DNA of 64,000 bases from Flavobacterium sp. YJ01 (GCF_029320955.1 NZ_CP119757.1:2232001-2296000), one strand, 5' to 3'; shown: positions 1 through 8,187, numbered from the stretch's first letter. Translations and numbers: made by a program. The notes: generated from the letters alone by a model not told the origin.

Positions 1-1
1 C

Positions 2-325
2 GTAATGCCCTTAGGTTCACCGATTGGAAGTAATAAAGGTTTAAAAACTATTGATTTTTTAGAAATCATAATCGAGCAAAGCGCTGTGCCTGTTATTGTT
101 GATGCAGGAATCGGATCTCCTTCTGACGCTGCAAAAGCAATGGAAATAGGTGCCGATGCTGTTTTGGTAAACACTGCAATTGCTGTTGCTGGAAATCCAA
201 AATTAATGGCAGAGGCATTTAAGCAAGCTGTAATAGCAGGAAGAAAAGCTTTTGAAGCCAAAGTTGCTAATCAGCAAAATTATGCAGTTGCTTCAAGTCC
301 TTTGACTTCATTTTTATATGACTAA
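2..325 (+). CDS. thiG: Thiazole synthase ThiG, C-terminal part (cut by window edge)
   Basis: This is the last 107 codons of thiazole synthase, which joins deoxyxylulose phosphate, dehydroglycine and ThiS-thiocarboxylate sulfur into the thiazole of thiamine. The reading frame is open from the first bases and the true start lies left of the window. The phosphate-binding [14 protein letters not shown] segment, the [30 protein letters not shown] segment (given in parts here) and the C-terminal tail all match ThiG. The gene precedes thiH and a ThiF-type gene, the usual end of a Bacteroidetes thiamine biosynthesis operon. The methionine at position 5 is internal to the conserved motif and is not a start. 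Confidence 0.95.
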   Translation, partial: VMPLGSPIGSNKGLKTIDFLEIIIEQSAVPVIVDAGIGSPSDAAKAMEIGADAVLVNTAIAVAGNPKLMAEAFKQAVIAGRKAFEAKVANQQNYAVASSPLTSFLYD

Positions 326-333
326 ATAATATT

Positions 334-475
334 AACCGCAAAAGTTTTTTTACCGCAAAGAACGCAAAGTTTTTTCGCAAAGTTCACAAAGCTTTGTGTG
401 CTTTAAAGTCAAAAACAAGAACCCAAAGCTTTGGGAACTTTGCGTATTCTTAGCGCGCTTTGCGGTAAAAAAAAC
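334..475. repeat. Palindromic intergenic repeat (ACCGCAAAG type)
   Basis: The gap between thiG and thiH is filled by an imperfect inverted repeat. The left end at about 345-360 (T-run then ACCGCAAAG) is mirrored by CTTTGCGGT plus an A-run at 458-474. Inside are further GCAAAG/CTTTGC copies and two small palindromes around AAAGCTTT. A related half element lies near 20750-20815. It has no coding capacity of its own, although thiH can be read open into it. Confidence 0.75.
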
Positions 476-484
476 ACATTCAAA

Positions 485-1612
485 ATGAACACATTTAAAG
501 CTATTTTTGAGCAATATAATTGGGATCAAATTAAATCCAAAATATACCAAACCACATCAAAAGATGTCGAGCTAACTTTGGCTAAAACCAAATACAATCT
601 TGATGATTTTCTGACTTTGATTTCTCCAATTGCTCAAAATTATTTAGAACAAATGGCACAAAAGTGTCATGAAATAACAAAAAAGCGTTTCGGAAAAACC
701 ATTCAAATGTATGCGCCGTTGTATTTAAGCAACGAATGCCAAAACATCTGTACATACTGCGGATTTAGTTTAGACAATAAAATCAAAAGAAAAACACTTT
801 CTGATGCTGAAATAAAACTAGAAGTCGAAGCCTTAAAAAAAACTGGTTTTGATCATGTTTTACTAGTTACAGGCGAGGCAAATTATACTGTGAATATCAA
901 TTATTTTCTAAATGCCATTAACTTAATCAAAGAAGACTTTTCTATTATTTCTGTTGAAGTTCAACCACTTTCTACAGAAGATTATGAACGTTTGCATAAT
1001 GCTGGAGTATATTCGGTTTTGGTTTATCAGGAAACGTATCATCAAGAAGTTTATAAAAAGTATCATACTAAAGGTAAAAAATCAAATTTTGACTATAGAT
1101 TGGAAACTCCTGACCGAATTGGAACTGCGGGAATTCATAAAATTGGTTTAGGCGTTTTATTAGGTTTGGAAGATTGGCGAACCGATAGCTTTTTCAATGC
1201 TTTACACTTAGATTATTTGCAGAAAAAATATTGGCAAACTAAATATTCTGTTTCTTTTCCACGTCTCCGCCCCGCCGAAGGAATTATCGAACCGAATTTT
1301 ATTATGGATGATAAAGATTTAACCCAGTTAATTTGCGCTTATAGATTGTGGAATGAAGATTTAGAAATTTCCATTTCGACTCGTGAAAACGAAAAATTTA
1401 GAAACCATATAATTCCGATTGGCGTTACAAGTATGAGTGCTGGTTCAAAAACAAATCCTGGCGGTTATGTTGTAGATCCGCAATCTTTAGAACAATTTGA
1501 AATCAGCGATGAACGTTCTGCTGAGGAAATTTCAAAAATTATTAAAAATAAAGGTTACGAACCTGTTTGGAAAGATTGGAGCAAAAGTTTTATTTCAGAT
1601 TTTAGATTGTAG
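485..1612 (+). CDS. thiH: 2-iminoacetate synthase ThiH
   Basis: Radical SAM tyrosine lyase that makes dehydroglycine for ThiG. The [4Fe-4S] motif C-x3-C-x2-C is present at Cys85, Cys89 and Cys92 (CQNICTYC), and the C-terminal half carries the biotin/thiamine-synthase-associated domain. The frame stays open upstream to position 431, but those 18 codons come from the palindromic repeat. The ATG at 485 (MNTFKAIFEQY) gives 375 residues, the family length, and is chosen. It follows thiG by 159 bases that hold the repeat. Confidence 0.95.
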   Translation: MNTFKAIFEQYNWDQIKSKIYQTTSKDVELTLAKTKYNLDDFLTLISPIAQNYLEQMAQKCHEITKKRFGKTIQMYAPLYLSNECQNICTYCGFSLDNKIKRKTLSDAEIKLEVEALKKTGFDHVLLVTGEANYTVNINYFLNAINLIKEDFSIISVEVQPLSTEDYERLHNAGVYSVLVYQETYHQEVYKKYHTKGKKSNFDYRLETPDRIGTAGIHKIGLGVLLGLEDWRTDSFFNALHLDYLQKKYWQTKYSVSFPRLRPAEGIIEPNFIMDDKDLTQLICAYRLWNEDLEISISTRENEKFRNHIIPIGVTSMSAGSKTNPGGYVVDPQSLEQFEISDERSAEEISKIIKNKGYEPVWKDWSKSFISDFRL

Positions 1613-1698
1613 ATTTCAGATTAAAGCAATCTAAAAATCAGAAATATTTAAATTCCAACATCAATCTAAAATCAACAATCTAAAATCTAAAATTTAAA
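1613..1698. repeat. AATCTAAAAT-rich intergenic spacer
   Basis: The spacer between thiH and thiF consists of degenerate copies of AATCTAAAAT and its complement (ATTTTAGATT also overlaps the thiH stop at about 1598-1609). The same kind of sequence flanks the ahcY terminator at 18391-18420 and 18476-18500. It looks like decayed intergenic repeat material with no coding signal. Confidence 0.5.
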
Positions 1699-2409
1699 GT
1701 GAGCATTATACAAGAATTCCTTCGTTACAACAGACAAACCATTCTTCCTGAAATTGGCGATGAAGGTCAGGAAAAACTAAAAAAAGCACGCGTTTTAGTC
1801 ATTGGCGCTGGCGGTTTAGGCTGTCCGATTTTACAATATATTGCAACGGCTGGAGTTGGTTTTATCGGAATTATGGATTTTGATTCTATTGAAATTCACA
1901 ATCTTCATCGACAGATTTTATATACTGAAAATGAGATCGGTCAACAAAAAGCAATTGTGGCACAAAAAGTAGTTTCAAAATTAAATCCGTTGATCGAAGC
2001 TGTGGCAATTAATGAAAAATTAACTCTAGAAAATGCATCAAAAATCATTGAACAATTTGATATTGTTGTAGATGGTTCAGATAATTTCTCAACTCGTTAT
2101 TTGGTAAATGATACTTGCGTTAAACTGAAAAAGACTTTAGTTTACGGAAGTATTTTAAAATTTGAAGGACAAATTGCAGTTTTCAATCATAACGGAAGTA
2201 AAAATCTTCGGGATTTGTTTCCAGAAATGCCAGATCCAAAAGACGTTCCGAATTGTAATTTGAATGGTGTTTTGGGAACTCTACCCGGAATTATAGGGAA
2301 TATGATGGCGCATGAAACACTGAAACTGATTCTAGAATTACCTACTTTAAAAAACGAATTGGTAATTTTTAATACGCTAAATTGGAATTTTACAAAGTTG
2401 AATTTTTAG
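1699..2409 (+). CDS. thiF: ThiF/MoeB/HesA-family sulfur-carrier adenylyltransferase
   Basis: E1-like enzyme predicted to adenylate the C-terminus of ThiS before sulfur transfer. The ATP-binding GAGGLGCP motif lies near residues 37-44, followed by the DFDSIEIHNLHRQ segment and an NGVLGTLPG segment after Cys187, all typical of the ThiF/MoeB core. At 236 residues it is the short single-domain form without a rhodanese tail. The start is GTG at 1699. Position after thiG and thiH supports ThiF rather than MoeB, though sequence alone does not separate them. The stop overlaps the stop of the convergent MOSC gene. Confidence 0.88.
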   Translation: MSIIQEFLRYNRQTILPEIGDEGQEKLKKARVLVIGAGGLGCPILQYIATAGVGFIGIMDFDSIEIHNLHRQILYTENEIGQQKAIVAQKVVSKLNPLIEAVAINEKLTLENASKIIEQFDIVVDGSDNFSTRYLVNDTCVKLKKTLVYGSILKFEGQIAVFNHNGSKNLRDLFPEMPDPKDVPNCNLNGVLGTLPGIIGNMMAHETLKLILELPTLKNELVIFNTLNWNFTKLNF

Positions 2410-3200
2410 AAAACAACCTCATCGCCAACACTAATAATTCCAGAATTTAAGCTGACAATATTAGTCCCGAATAAAACAGAGTTATCTACATTTCTGTATT
2501 TGCTCAACGTTTTTAGAGGTTCTTTTTTTACAATTCCTTTCTGCGGATCATTATTAACCATAATACATCTTCCGCAGGGTTTTATATTTTTAAATTGAAC
2601 ATCGCCTACTTTAAAATCCTTGAAATCATCTTCTTCATGAGCTTTTTTGGTACTTATGACAATGTTAGGACGAAATCTTTTAATAGTGATTTTTTCTTCT
2701 AATTTTTCATTCAAAAAATCAAGGCTTTCTGTTCCGATTAATAAATACGGATATCCATCAGCGAGACTAACATTGAAGGTTTCTTTTAATTTAGAACTTT
2801 CATGTTTTCTGTCGCCATTTTTAATGATTTTTACCAATTTACAGTCAAAACCCAATTTGTCGCTAAACCAATTTGAAGAAGTTTTATTGACTTCAAAAAC
2901 TTCACTTTTATCATCCCAGACTTGCGAATCGATAGCATTTTCAAGATATTCATTTATCAGGAATTCATGAGTTTCTCCCTCAAAATTGATTCTAATTTTA
3001 TCTCCCGAAATTTCAGGATAAAACTGACTCATTTTAGGATATTCTCTTTGAGTAACATGAACATTTTCAGTATTAATAAGCATCCAACGACGGTCATTTT
3101 CAAAGCCCATTTCTTCTGCATTGGCACTTTTTAAACTAATCCCCGCCAAACTTTTTATCGGATAAATATAGATTTCTTTTACACTGTAAACTGCGCTCAT
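2406..3200 (-). CDS. MOSC domain protein (YcbX-like)
   Basis: 264-residue protein with an N-terminal MOSC beta-barrel domain (IYIYPIKSLAGISL near residue 10) and a C-terminal MOSC domain holding the KPCGRCIMVNNDPQKG motif around residue 210, whose cysteine is the presumed molybdenum-cofactor-related catalytic residue. YcbX relatives reduce N-hydroxylated compounds, and the cofactor is inferred. The gene starts 2 bases after the aat stop and is probably cotranscribed with it. It lacks the ferredoxin domain found in E. coli YcbX. Confidence 0.85.
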   Translation of the reverse strand: MSAVYSVKEIYIYPIKSLAGISLKSANAEEMGFENDRRWMLINTENVHVTQREYPKMSQFYPEISGDKIRINFEGETHEFLINEYLENAIDSQVWDDKSEVFEVNKTSSNWFSDKLGFDCKLVKIIKNGDRKHESSKLKETFNVSLADGYPYLLIGTESLDFLNEKLEEKITIKRFRPNIVISTKKAHEEDDFKDFKVGDVQFKNIKPCGRCIMVNNDPQKGIVKKEPLKTLSKYRNVDNSVLFGTNIVSLNSGIISVGDEVVF

Positions 3201-3202
3201 TT

Positions 3203-3847
3203 TTATTTACTTTTTAAAATAGACATAAACTCTTCACGTTCAATTTCACGACAACCTAAACTCTCTAAATGAGGATTATAAACCTGGCAATCTAATAATT
3301 TGTAATTTTCTTTTTGCAAATGTAAAGCTAAAGCGATAAAAGCAACTTTTGAGGCGTTTGAAACTTTAGAAAACATGCTTTCTCCGCAAAAGATATTTCC
3401 TTTTCCCAAATCAATTCCGTACAAACCTCCGACTAACTTTTCATCTTGCCAAACCTCAACAGATTTTGCAATTCCTTCTTCATTTAACTTGCAGTAAGCA
3501 TCAATCATTTCGTTAGAAATCCAAGTTCCGTTTTGTCCATCGCGTTTTATTTGCTGGCAATTCGAAATTACTTCTCTAAAACTTTTATTATAAGTAACCT
3601 TAAACATTCTTCTATTCAGAATGTTCCTCATGCTTTTGGATATTACTAATTCATCAAAAAACAATACCATTCTCGGATCTGGCGCCCACCAAAGAATTGG
3701 TTCTCCTTCATTAAACCAAGGAAAAATTCCGCTTTTGTAAGCCAATTGTAAACGTTCTGAACTTAAATCTCCACCAATTGCCAAAACACCTTCTTCATCG
3801 GCTTCAGTAACAGGCGGAAAAAATAAATCGTTGAATAAATAATACAT
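3203..3847 (-). CDS. aat: Leucyl/phenylalanyl-tRNA--protein transferase
   Basis: N-degron enzyme that adds Leu or Phe to proteins with N-terminal Lys or Arg, marking them for ClpS/ClpAP. Family hallmarks are the start FPPVTEADEEGVLAIGGDLS, the GIFPWFNEGEPILWWAPDPR segment and the LVGGLYGIDLGKGNIFCGESMFS segment (quoted in parts). Its 214 residues are full length. It is followed closely by the MOSC gene. A repeat hairpin lies upstream at 3880-3945. Confidence 0.95.
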   Translation of the reverse strand: MYYLFNDLFFPPVTEADEEGVLAIGGDLSSERLQLAYKSGIFPWFNEGEPILWWAPDPRMVLFFDELVISKSMRNILNRRMFKVTYNKSFREVISNCQQIKRDGQNGTWISNEMIDAYCKLNEEGIAKSVEVWQDEKLVGGLYGIDLGKGNIFCGESMFSKVSNASKVAFIALALHLQKENYKLLDCQVYNPHLESLGCREIEREEFMSILKSK

Positions 3848-3879
3848 CTTTAAAAATAATCAATATCAAAAAGTTGAAA

Positions 3880-3945
3880 TAAAAAATTCCAAATCCCAAA
3901 TTCAGTCGAATGAATTGGAATTTGGAATTTACTATATTACAATTT
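3880..3945. repeat. Hairpin repeat (AATTCCAAAT type)
   Basis: An inverted repeat: AAATTCCAAATCCCAAATTCA on the left pairs imperfectly with TGAATTGGAATTTGGAATTT on the right across a short spacer. A sister copy lies at 52845-52900 downstream of gldJ, also just beyond the stop of a minus-strand gene. It can act as a terminator for the gene at 3954-4325. Confidence 0.65.
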
Positions 3946-3953
3946 CTAAATTC

Positions 3954-4325
3954 TTAGAACGGTAAATCGTCTGGTTCGTCTTCGCTTACATTTGTTGCAG
4001 GAGCAAAAGTTTGTGCAGCTGGCATTGGTGGTGCTTGCGTTGGCGCCTCGTTACCTACTCTTTCGATTCTCCAACCTTGAATACTATTGAAATATCTTGT
4101 TTCTCCTTGCGGATTAACCCACTCTCTTCCTCTTAAATTGATAGAAACTTTTACTGCCTCTCCTTGTTTATAGCTGCTTAATAAATCGCATTTATCTTGT
4201 GTAAATTCGATTAAAATGTGCTGTGGATACTGCTCATCTGTAGTAACTACTAATTCTCTTTTTTTGAATGAAGCACTAACTTGTTGCTCAGGATTAACCA
4301 CTTTTACTTTTCCTATAACTTCCAT
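3954..4325 (-). CDS. DUF3127 protein with SSB-like acidic tail
   Basis: 123-residue protein. The first ~85 residues look like a compact beta-rich DUF3127 domain, common in Bacteroidetes and often compared with OB folds (family knowledge). A Pro/Ala/Thr-rich linker (residues ~94-112) then leads to the C-terminus EDEPDDLPF. That layout copies bacterial single-strand DNA-binding protein: OB fold, flexible linker, acidic tip ending DD-x-PF or DDLPF, which recruits repair proteins. Function is unproven. A role in single-strand DNA metabolism is inferred from the tail. The flavin reductase gene lies just upstream on the same strand, 35 bases away. Confidence 0.8.
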   Translation of the reverse strand: MEVIGKVKVVNPEQQVSASFKKRELVVTTDEQYPQHILIEFTQDKCDLLSSYKQGEAVKVSINLRGREWVNPQGETRYFNSIQGWRIERVGNEAPTQAPPMPAAQTFAPATNVSEDEPDDLPF

Positions 4326-4359
4326 CTTCGTTTATATTAATTATTGTTTCTATTCTTCT

Positions 4360-5235
4360 TTATTTTTTTGCTAAAAGCACTTTCCAAGCCGATTCTACAT
4401 CGCCATTATCCAAGTATTTTTTTGCTTCTAAATGTACTTTTTTCTGGTCATCAGAACTTAAAACTCCTTTTACAGAAAAATTTTCCTTCACAAATATACT
4501 AACTTCTTCTTTTGTGGGCAAGACCTCAATGTTTCCTAATTTACCTAAATCATTGCCATCAAAAACAGCGCTTTCTTTTACAAAATCTGGAATCGCATCT
4601 ACGCCTACTCCTAGTGTTGTCAAGGGTTTTGCTACTTCAAAAAGTCCTTGATTAGATCTTGAATACCAATCTTTTCCTAGCCTTGAAACCAAATCAATTT
4701 TATGCTGGTCGATTGTTCCATTTTCATCTAAAATAGATTCATGAATATGAATTTTCACTACTTCACACAAAATCAAATTTCCTGCTCCTCCTTCAGTTCC
4801 TAACGGAATAATTTGCGTAATCTTGCATTCAAACTGTACCGGAGATTCTTTTACTCGATATGGTTTTACAATATCTGAAGGGATTTGCGTTAAACCAGCT
4901 TTTATAAATTCATTTACGCCTTCTGCATATTCTGTGCTTGCCAATGAAGTTTGTTGAACTATATCGTAATTTACAACATTTATTACAACTTCGCGAGTTT
5001 CTTCTGCATTAATCAAAGTGTGCTTTACGGTATTATCTCGAACACGTCTTGACGGCGAAAAAACCAAAATTGGCGGATTGGAGCTAAACACATTAAAAAA
5101 ACTGAAAGGCGACAAATTCGGAATTCCTTTTGCACTTATTGTACTCGCAAAAGCTATTGGTCTCGGTCCCACAGCACTTTGCAGATAACCTTGTAGTTTT
5201 ACTGTCGGTATTTCCTTTGGATTGATGCTAATCAT
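4360..5235 (-). CDS. Flavin reductase-like FMN-binding protein
   Basis: 291 residues. The first ~200 form a flavin reductase-like split barrel (VGPRPIAFASTISAKGIPNLSPFSFFNVFSSNPP region, quoted here only as a landmark near residue 22). The last ~80 residues are an extra mostly helical tail seen in Bacteroidetes members. It probably binds FMN, but the substrate is unknown. A -7 box lies at 5273-5280, giving a short leader of about 33 bases. Confidence 0.82.
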   Translation of the reverse strand: MISINPKEIPTVKLQGYLQSAVGPRPIAFASTISAKGIPNLSPFSFFNVFSSNPPILVFSPSRRVRDNTVKHTLINAEETREVVINVVNYDIVQQTSLASTEYAEGVNEFIKAGLTQIPSDIVKPYRVKESPVQFECKITQIIPLGTEGGAGNLILCEVVKIHIHESILDENGTIDQHKIDLVSRLGKDWYSRSNQGLFEVAKPLTTLGVGVDAIPDFVKESAVFDGNDLGKLGNIEVLPTKEEVSIFVKENFSVKGVLSSDDQKKVHLEAKKYLDNGDVESAWKVLLAKK

Positions 5236-5272
5236 AAATTTTCTTTTTAACCAAACCTCATTTTGGTAATTG

Positions 5273-5280
5273 CAAAAGTA
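5273..5280 (-). promoter_or_regulatory. -7 box for flavin reductase gene
   Basis: Minus-strand TACTTTTG fits the Bacteroidetes TAnnTTTG consensus and sits 38 bases upstream of the ATG at 5235. No clear TTG -33 element was found. Confidence 0.5.
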
Positions 5281-5394
5281 TTGAAATCGTTTAATTAGAA
5301 GAAATACTTTTCTAGATAAAACTAAAAATCTTTCGGTATACGCAAAATATAAAATGTGTATATTTCGTTATATTTATACTTCAAAATAATTGAT

Positions 5395-6546
5395 ATGTCT
5401 TTTTCTGAAAGAACAAATACAACCCGCTGGATTATTATTTCGGTTTGCTTTATCATCATTTCTCTAATTCTTTGGAACACTTATACTTTCTTCCAAATAT
5501 TTAAAATTGAGGAACGCTTAAAAATGAAGCTTTTTGTAAATGCTCAAATTACGCTTGTAAACGCAAATGAAAACACCGATGTAGAACTACCTCTTCAGAT
5601 TTTTAGCAACAACACCACAATTCCTGGTATTATAATGTTGTACGACAAAGTTGTGAGCGCTAAAAATGTTCCTGACGAAGTTCTTAATGATAAGAAAAAA
5701 AGAACTGCTTTTTTGAATAAGTTAAAAAATGAAAATGAACCTATCACTTTTGAATATGCGCCTGGAAAATATCAGACATTATATTACGGAAATTCAGAAT
5801 TACTGAATAAACTTAAATATTACCCAATTGCTTTAGCACTAATTATTTTCTTATGCATTGCCTTAATTTATAATTTCTACAAAAGCACAAAAATGGCTAC
5901 CCAAAATAAACTTTGGGCAGGAATGGCAAAAGAAACCGCGCATCAAATCGGAACGCCTTTGTCTTCTTTGATTGGGTGGGTTGAAATTTTAAAAACAGAA
6001 GAAATCGATCCTTCTATTTCTACAGAAATAGAAAAAGATATTGAACGTTTGCAAACTATTACAGACCGTTTTTCTAAAATTGGTTCTGTACCTGTTTTAG
6101 GACTTTATGATATTGTTGAAGAAACAAAAAATGCTTACGAATATCTTCAATCTCGATTTTCTAAACAAGTTGCTTTTTCGTTTAAAGCTCCTGAAAATGC
6201 AATTTTCGGCATGATTAATCCAACTTTGCATAGCTGGACGATTGAAAATTTGGTTAAAAATGCCATTGATGCCATGAAAGGAAAAGGAACTTTAGATCTT
6301 CAGATTGAACAAGATGCTCATCATGTAAAAATCAATATTAAAGATTCTGGAACCGGAATTTCTAAAAAACAGTTTAAAACAATTTTTGAACCTGGTTTCA
6401 CAACAAAAAAACGTGGTTGGGGACTCGGTCTTTCTTTAACCAAAAGAATTGTAGAAGAATACCACAACGGAAAAATTAAAGTTTTAAATTCTGAAATTGG
6501 AAAAGGAACTACGTTTCAGATTTCTTTAAATAAAAAAGTGCAGTAA
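5395..6546 (+). CDS. Membrane sensor histidine kinase
   Basis: 383 residues from the ATG at 5395; the frame is open to 5356, but MSFSERTNTT is the likelier start. Two transmembrane helices (about residues 10-32 and 145-165) bracket a ~110-residue extracytoplasmic domain. The phospho-acceptor region is AHQIGTPLSSLIGW with His183. The ATPase domain shows the N box (NLVKNAIDAM), G1 (DSGTGI) and G2 (GWGLGLSLTKRI). There is no HAMP domain and no response regulator next to it, so it is an orphan kinase with unknown partner and signal. Confidence 0.9.
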   Translation: MSFSERTNTTRWIIISVCFIIISLILWNTYTFFQIFKIEERLKMKLFVNAQITLVNANENTDVELPLQIFSNNTTIPGIIMLYDKVVSAKNVPDEVLNDKKKRTAFLNKLKNENEPITFEYAPGKYQTLYYGNSELLNKLKYYPIALALIIFLCIALIYNFYKSTKMATQNKLWAGMAKETAHQIGTPLSSLIGWVEILKTEEIDPSISTEIEKDIERLQTITDRFSKIGSVPVLGLYDIVEETKNAYEYLQSRFSKQVAFSFKAPENAIFGMINPTLHSWTIENLVKNAIDAMKGKGTLDLQIEQDAHHVKINIKDSGTGISKKQFKTIFEPGFTTKKRGWGLGLSLTKRIVEEYHNGKIKVLNSEIGKGTTFQISLNKKVQ

Positions 6547-6562
6547 ATAATTTTACTGCACT
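6537..6562 (+). terminator. Hairpin overlapping the kinase stop codon
   Basis: AGTGCAGTAAA (6537-6547) pairs perfectly with TTTACTGCACT (6552-6562) across a 4-base loop. The stop codon lies inside the left arm. There is no strong T-run, so it is terminator-like rather than a textbook terminator. A second GC-rich fold (AAGGCT...AGCCTT, 6578-6612) follows. Confidence 0.5.
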
Positions 6563-6626
6563 ATCTAATATTAAGAAAGGCTTCTCCCGAAGGCTCGGGA
6601 TCGCTCAGCCTTACATTCGTAAATCG

Positions 6627-7016
6627 TTACAAATTCGATTGAATATCTTTTGCTAAAGCTTCAAATTCTTCTTTAGAAAGAGAAACTTTATTAATAAAAC
6701 GCATTTCATCCATTTCGTTTAATGGAATCAAATGTACGTGTGCGTGTGGCACTTCAAGTCCAACAACAGCAATTCCTACTCTTTTGCAAGGAACTGTTTT
6801 TTCTAAAGCTGCAGCGACTTTTTTAGAAAACTTCATTAAACCTAAATACAGTTCTTCATCCATATCAAAAATCTTATCGATTTCTTGTTTTGGAATGCAA
6901 AGCGTGTGTCCTTTAGCATTTGGATTTACGTCTAAAAAAGCTAGATAATTGTCGTCTTCAGCAATTTTATAAGCTGGAATTTCTCCGTTTACTATTTTAG
7001 TGAATATTGATGCCAT
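6627..7016 (-). CDS. HIT family nucleotide hydrolase
   Basis: 129-residue histidine-triad protein with the active motif HAHVHLIPL (His-x-His-x-His) near residue 95 and the typical N-terminus SIFTKIVNGEIPAYKIAED. Hint-type members hydrolyse adenosine phosphoramidates and related nucleotides. The gene lies 66 bases after greA on the same strand, a common pairing in Bacteroidetes, with an inverted repeat between them. Confidence 0.93.
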   Translation of the reverse strand: MASIFTKIVNGEIPAYKIAEDDNYLAFLDVNPNAKGHTLCIPKQEIDKIFDMDEELYLGLMKFSKKVAAALEKTVPCKRVGIAVVGLEVPHAHVHLIPLNEMDEMRFINKVSLSKEEFEALAKDIQSNL

Positions 7017-7041
7017 TTTTGTTTATTTGTTTAATCGTTGA

Positions 7042-7079
7042 TTCGTTTAACCGATTTAACGATTAAACGGTTAAACGAA
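7042..7079. repeat. Inverted repeat between greA and HIT gene
   Basis: TTCGTTTAACCG (7042-7053) is repeated exactly in inverse at 7068-7079, with more GTTTAA/TTAAAC copies in and around it. It probably forms a hairpin in the greA-HIT transcript. There is no T-run, so it may act on mRNA stability rather than termination. Confidence 0.6.
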
Positions 7080-7082
7080 AAT

Positions 7083-7559
7083 TTAGTCTCTTGAAATTTC
7101 AAGGATTTCAAATTTTAAAACTCCGTTTGGAACTGTAATTTCAGCTACTTCTCCCACAGATTTTCCAAGTAAACCTTTCCCGATAGGAGAAGTTACAGAG
7201 ATTTTTCCTGTTTTTAGATCGGCTTCGCTTTCTGCTACAAGTGTATATTTCATTTCCATTCCGTTGCTTTGGTTTTTGATTTTCACATTCGATAAAACCA
7301 AAACTTTAGAAACGTCCAATTGAGATTCATCAATTAATCGTGCATTTACATAAACTTCTTCTAGTTTAGCAATTCTCATTTCTAATAAACCTTGTGCTTC
7401 TTTTGCTGCATCATATTCCGCATTTTCAGACAAATCTCCTTTATCTCTTGCGTCTGCAATATCTTGAGATGCTTTTGGACGCATTACACTTTTTAAATGC
7501 TCCAATTCATCTTTTAATTTTTTTAATCCTTCAGCTGTATAATAAGATACTTTACTCAT
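7083..7559 (-). CDS. greA: Transcription elongation factor GreA
   Basis: Full-length 158-residue GreA. The N-terminal coiled coil (YYTAEGLKKLKDELEHL, then ARDKGDLSENAEYDAAKEAQ with the acidic tip) rescues backtracked RNA polymerase, and the C-terminal domain ends with the SPIGKGLLGKSVGE region. The frame runs open to 7616, but MSKVSYYTAEG at 7559 is the family start and the upstream codons cover the promoter and a hairpin. It is followed by the HIT gene. Confidence 0.96.
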   Translation of the reverse strand: MSKVSYYTAEGLKKLKDELEHLKSVMRPKASQDIADARDKGDLSENAEYDAAKEAQGLLEMRIAKLEEVYVNARLIDESQLDVSKVLVLSNVKIKNQSNGMEMKYTLVAESEADLKTGKISVTSPIGKGLLGKSVGEVAEITVPNGVLKFEILEISRD

Positions 7560-7584
7560 AACTTCATCGTTTATATAAATACAA

Positions 7585-7608
7585 AAAATCCCATCGCGAC
7601 GGGATTTT
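7585..7608 (-). promoter_or_regulatory. Stem-loop at the 5' end of the greA leader
   Basis: On the minus strand AAAATCCC (7608-7601) pairs with GGGATTTT (7592-7585) around an 8-base loop, followed by more T residues. It begins within a few bases of the start site expected from the -7 box at 7616-7623. It therefore sits at the extreme 5' end of greA mRNA and could be a stabilising stem-loop or an attenuator. Confidence 0.5.
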
Positions 7609-7615
7609 CTTACCA

Positions 7616-7623
7616 CAAATATA
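7616..7623 (-). promoter_or_regulatory. -7 box for greA
   Basis: Minus-strand TATATTTG, a perfect TAnnTTTG match, 57 bases upstream of the greA ATG. Confidence 0.55.
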
Positions 7624-7716
7624 CTATTATTTTTAATAGTACATAATTATATGTTAATCATATAGATTTCAAATCTAAATAAATTATTTTTGTTTTAACT
7701 AATTCTTATTCGAATA

Positions 7717-8133
7717 ATGAAAAAAATCTGGTTCTTTATCGCCTTTACCACTGTTTTCTTCTCTTGCAGCGACAACAACAGAAGTAACAATAATCCGTAT
7801 ATTCCCAATTATTCTATTAATGTTTATTTGGACAATAATCTCCCAACATATAATAATTTGAAATATGTGAGCAATCCTGTTTATGTTGCCAATTATGGAG
7901 CAAAAGGAATTATAGTAATGAAAACTGGAGAAGGAACTTACACCGCTTTTGACGCTGCTTGTCCAAATCAGGCAATTACATCGTGTGTGGCTATGACAAT
8001 TAGTGGTATTTATGCGGTTTGTTCTTGCGATAAAGCGGAGTATAATTTATTTACAGGACTTGGAGGAAAAGAATATCCGATGAAGCAATATCGAGCTGAA
8101 GTATCTGGAACTGTGATTCACGTTTATAACTAA
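7717..8133 (+). CDS. Lipoprotein with degenerate Rieske-like domain
   Basis: 138 residues with a lipoprotein signal peptide (FFSC, Cys17). The C-terminal half has the layout of a Rieske domain: ACPNQ (Cys82) and later CSCDKAEYNLFTG (Cys102, Cys104). In a true Rieske centre these read C-x-H and C-P-C-H. Here both histidine ligands are replaced, by Asn84 and Asp105, so a normal [2Fe-2S] cluster should not form. It is probably a periplasm-facing lipoprotein of unknown role, transcribed alone and closed by a strong terminator. Confidence 0.78.
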   Translation: MKKIWFFIAFTTVFFSCSDNNRSNNNPYIPNYSINVYLDNNLPTYNNLKYVSNPVYVANYGAKGIIVMKTGEGTYTAFDAACPNQAITSCVAMTISGIYAVCSCDKAEYNLFTGLGGKEYPMKQYRAEVSGTVIHVYN

Positions 8134-8138
8134 AAAAC

Positions 8139-8173
8139 AAAAAAGCCTGAAAATAGATTTCAGGCTTTTTTTG
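8139..8173. terminator. Bidirectional terminator
   Basis: A-run, AGCCTGAAA, short loop, TTTCAGGCT, T-run. It can serve both the Rieske-like lipoprotein gene on the plus strand and the TonB-dependent receptor gene on the minus strand. Confidence 0.85.
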
Positions 8174-8187
8174 TGCACTAATTTATT

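Noticed and set aside
431..484. N-terminal extension of ThiH
   Set aside because: These codons come from the palindromic intergenic repeat; MNTFKAIFEQY at 485 gives the family length.
7585..7608. Classical intrinsic terminator upstream of greA
   Set aside because: It would lie at the very start of the greA RNA, too close to the promoter to terminate usefully, so it is listed as a leader stem-loop.
7560..7616. N-terminal extension of GreA
   Set aside because: It overlaps the -7 box and leader hairpin, and MSKVSYYTAEG is the conserved start.
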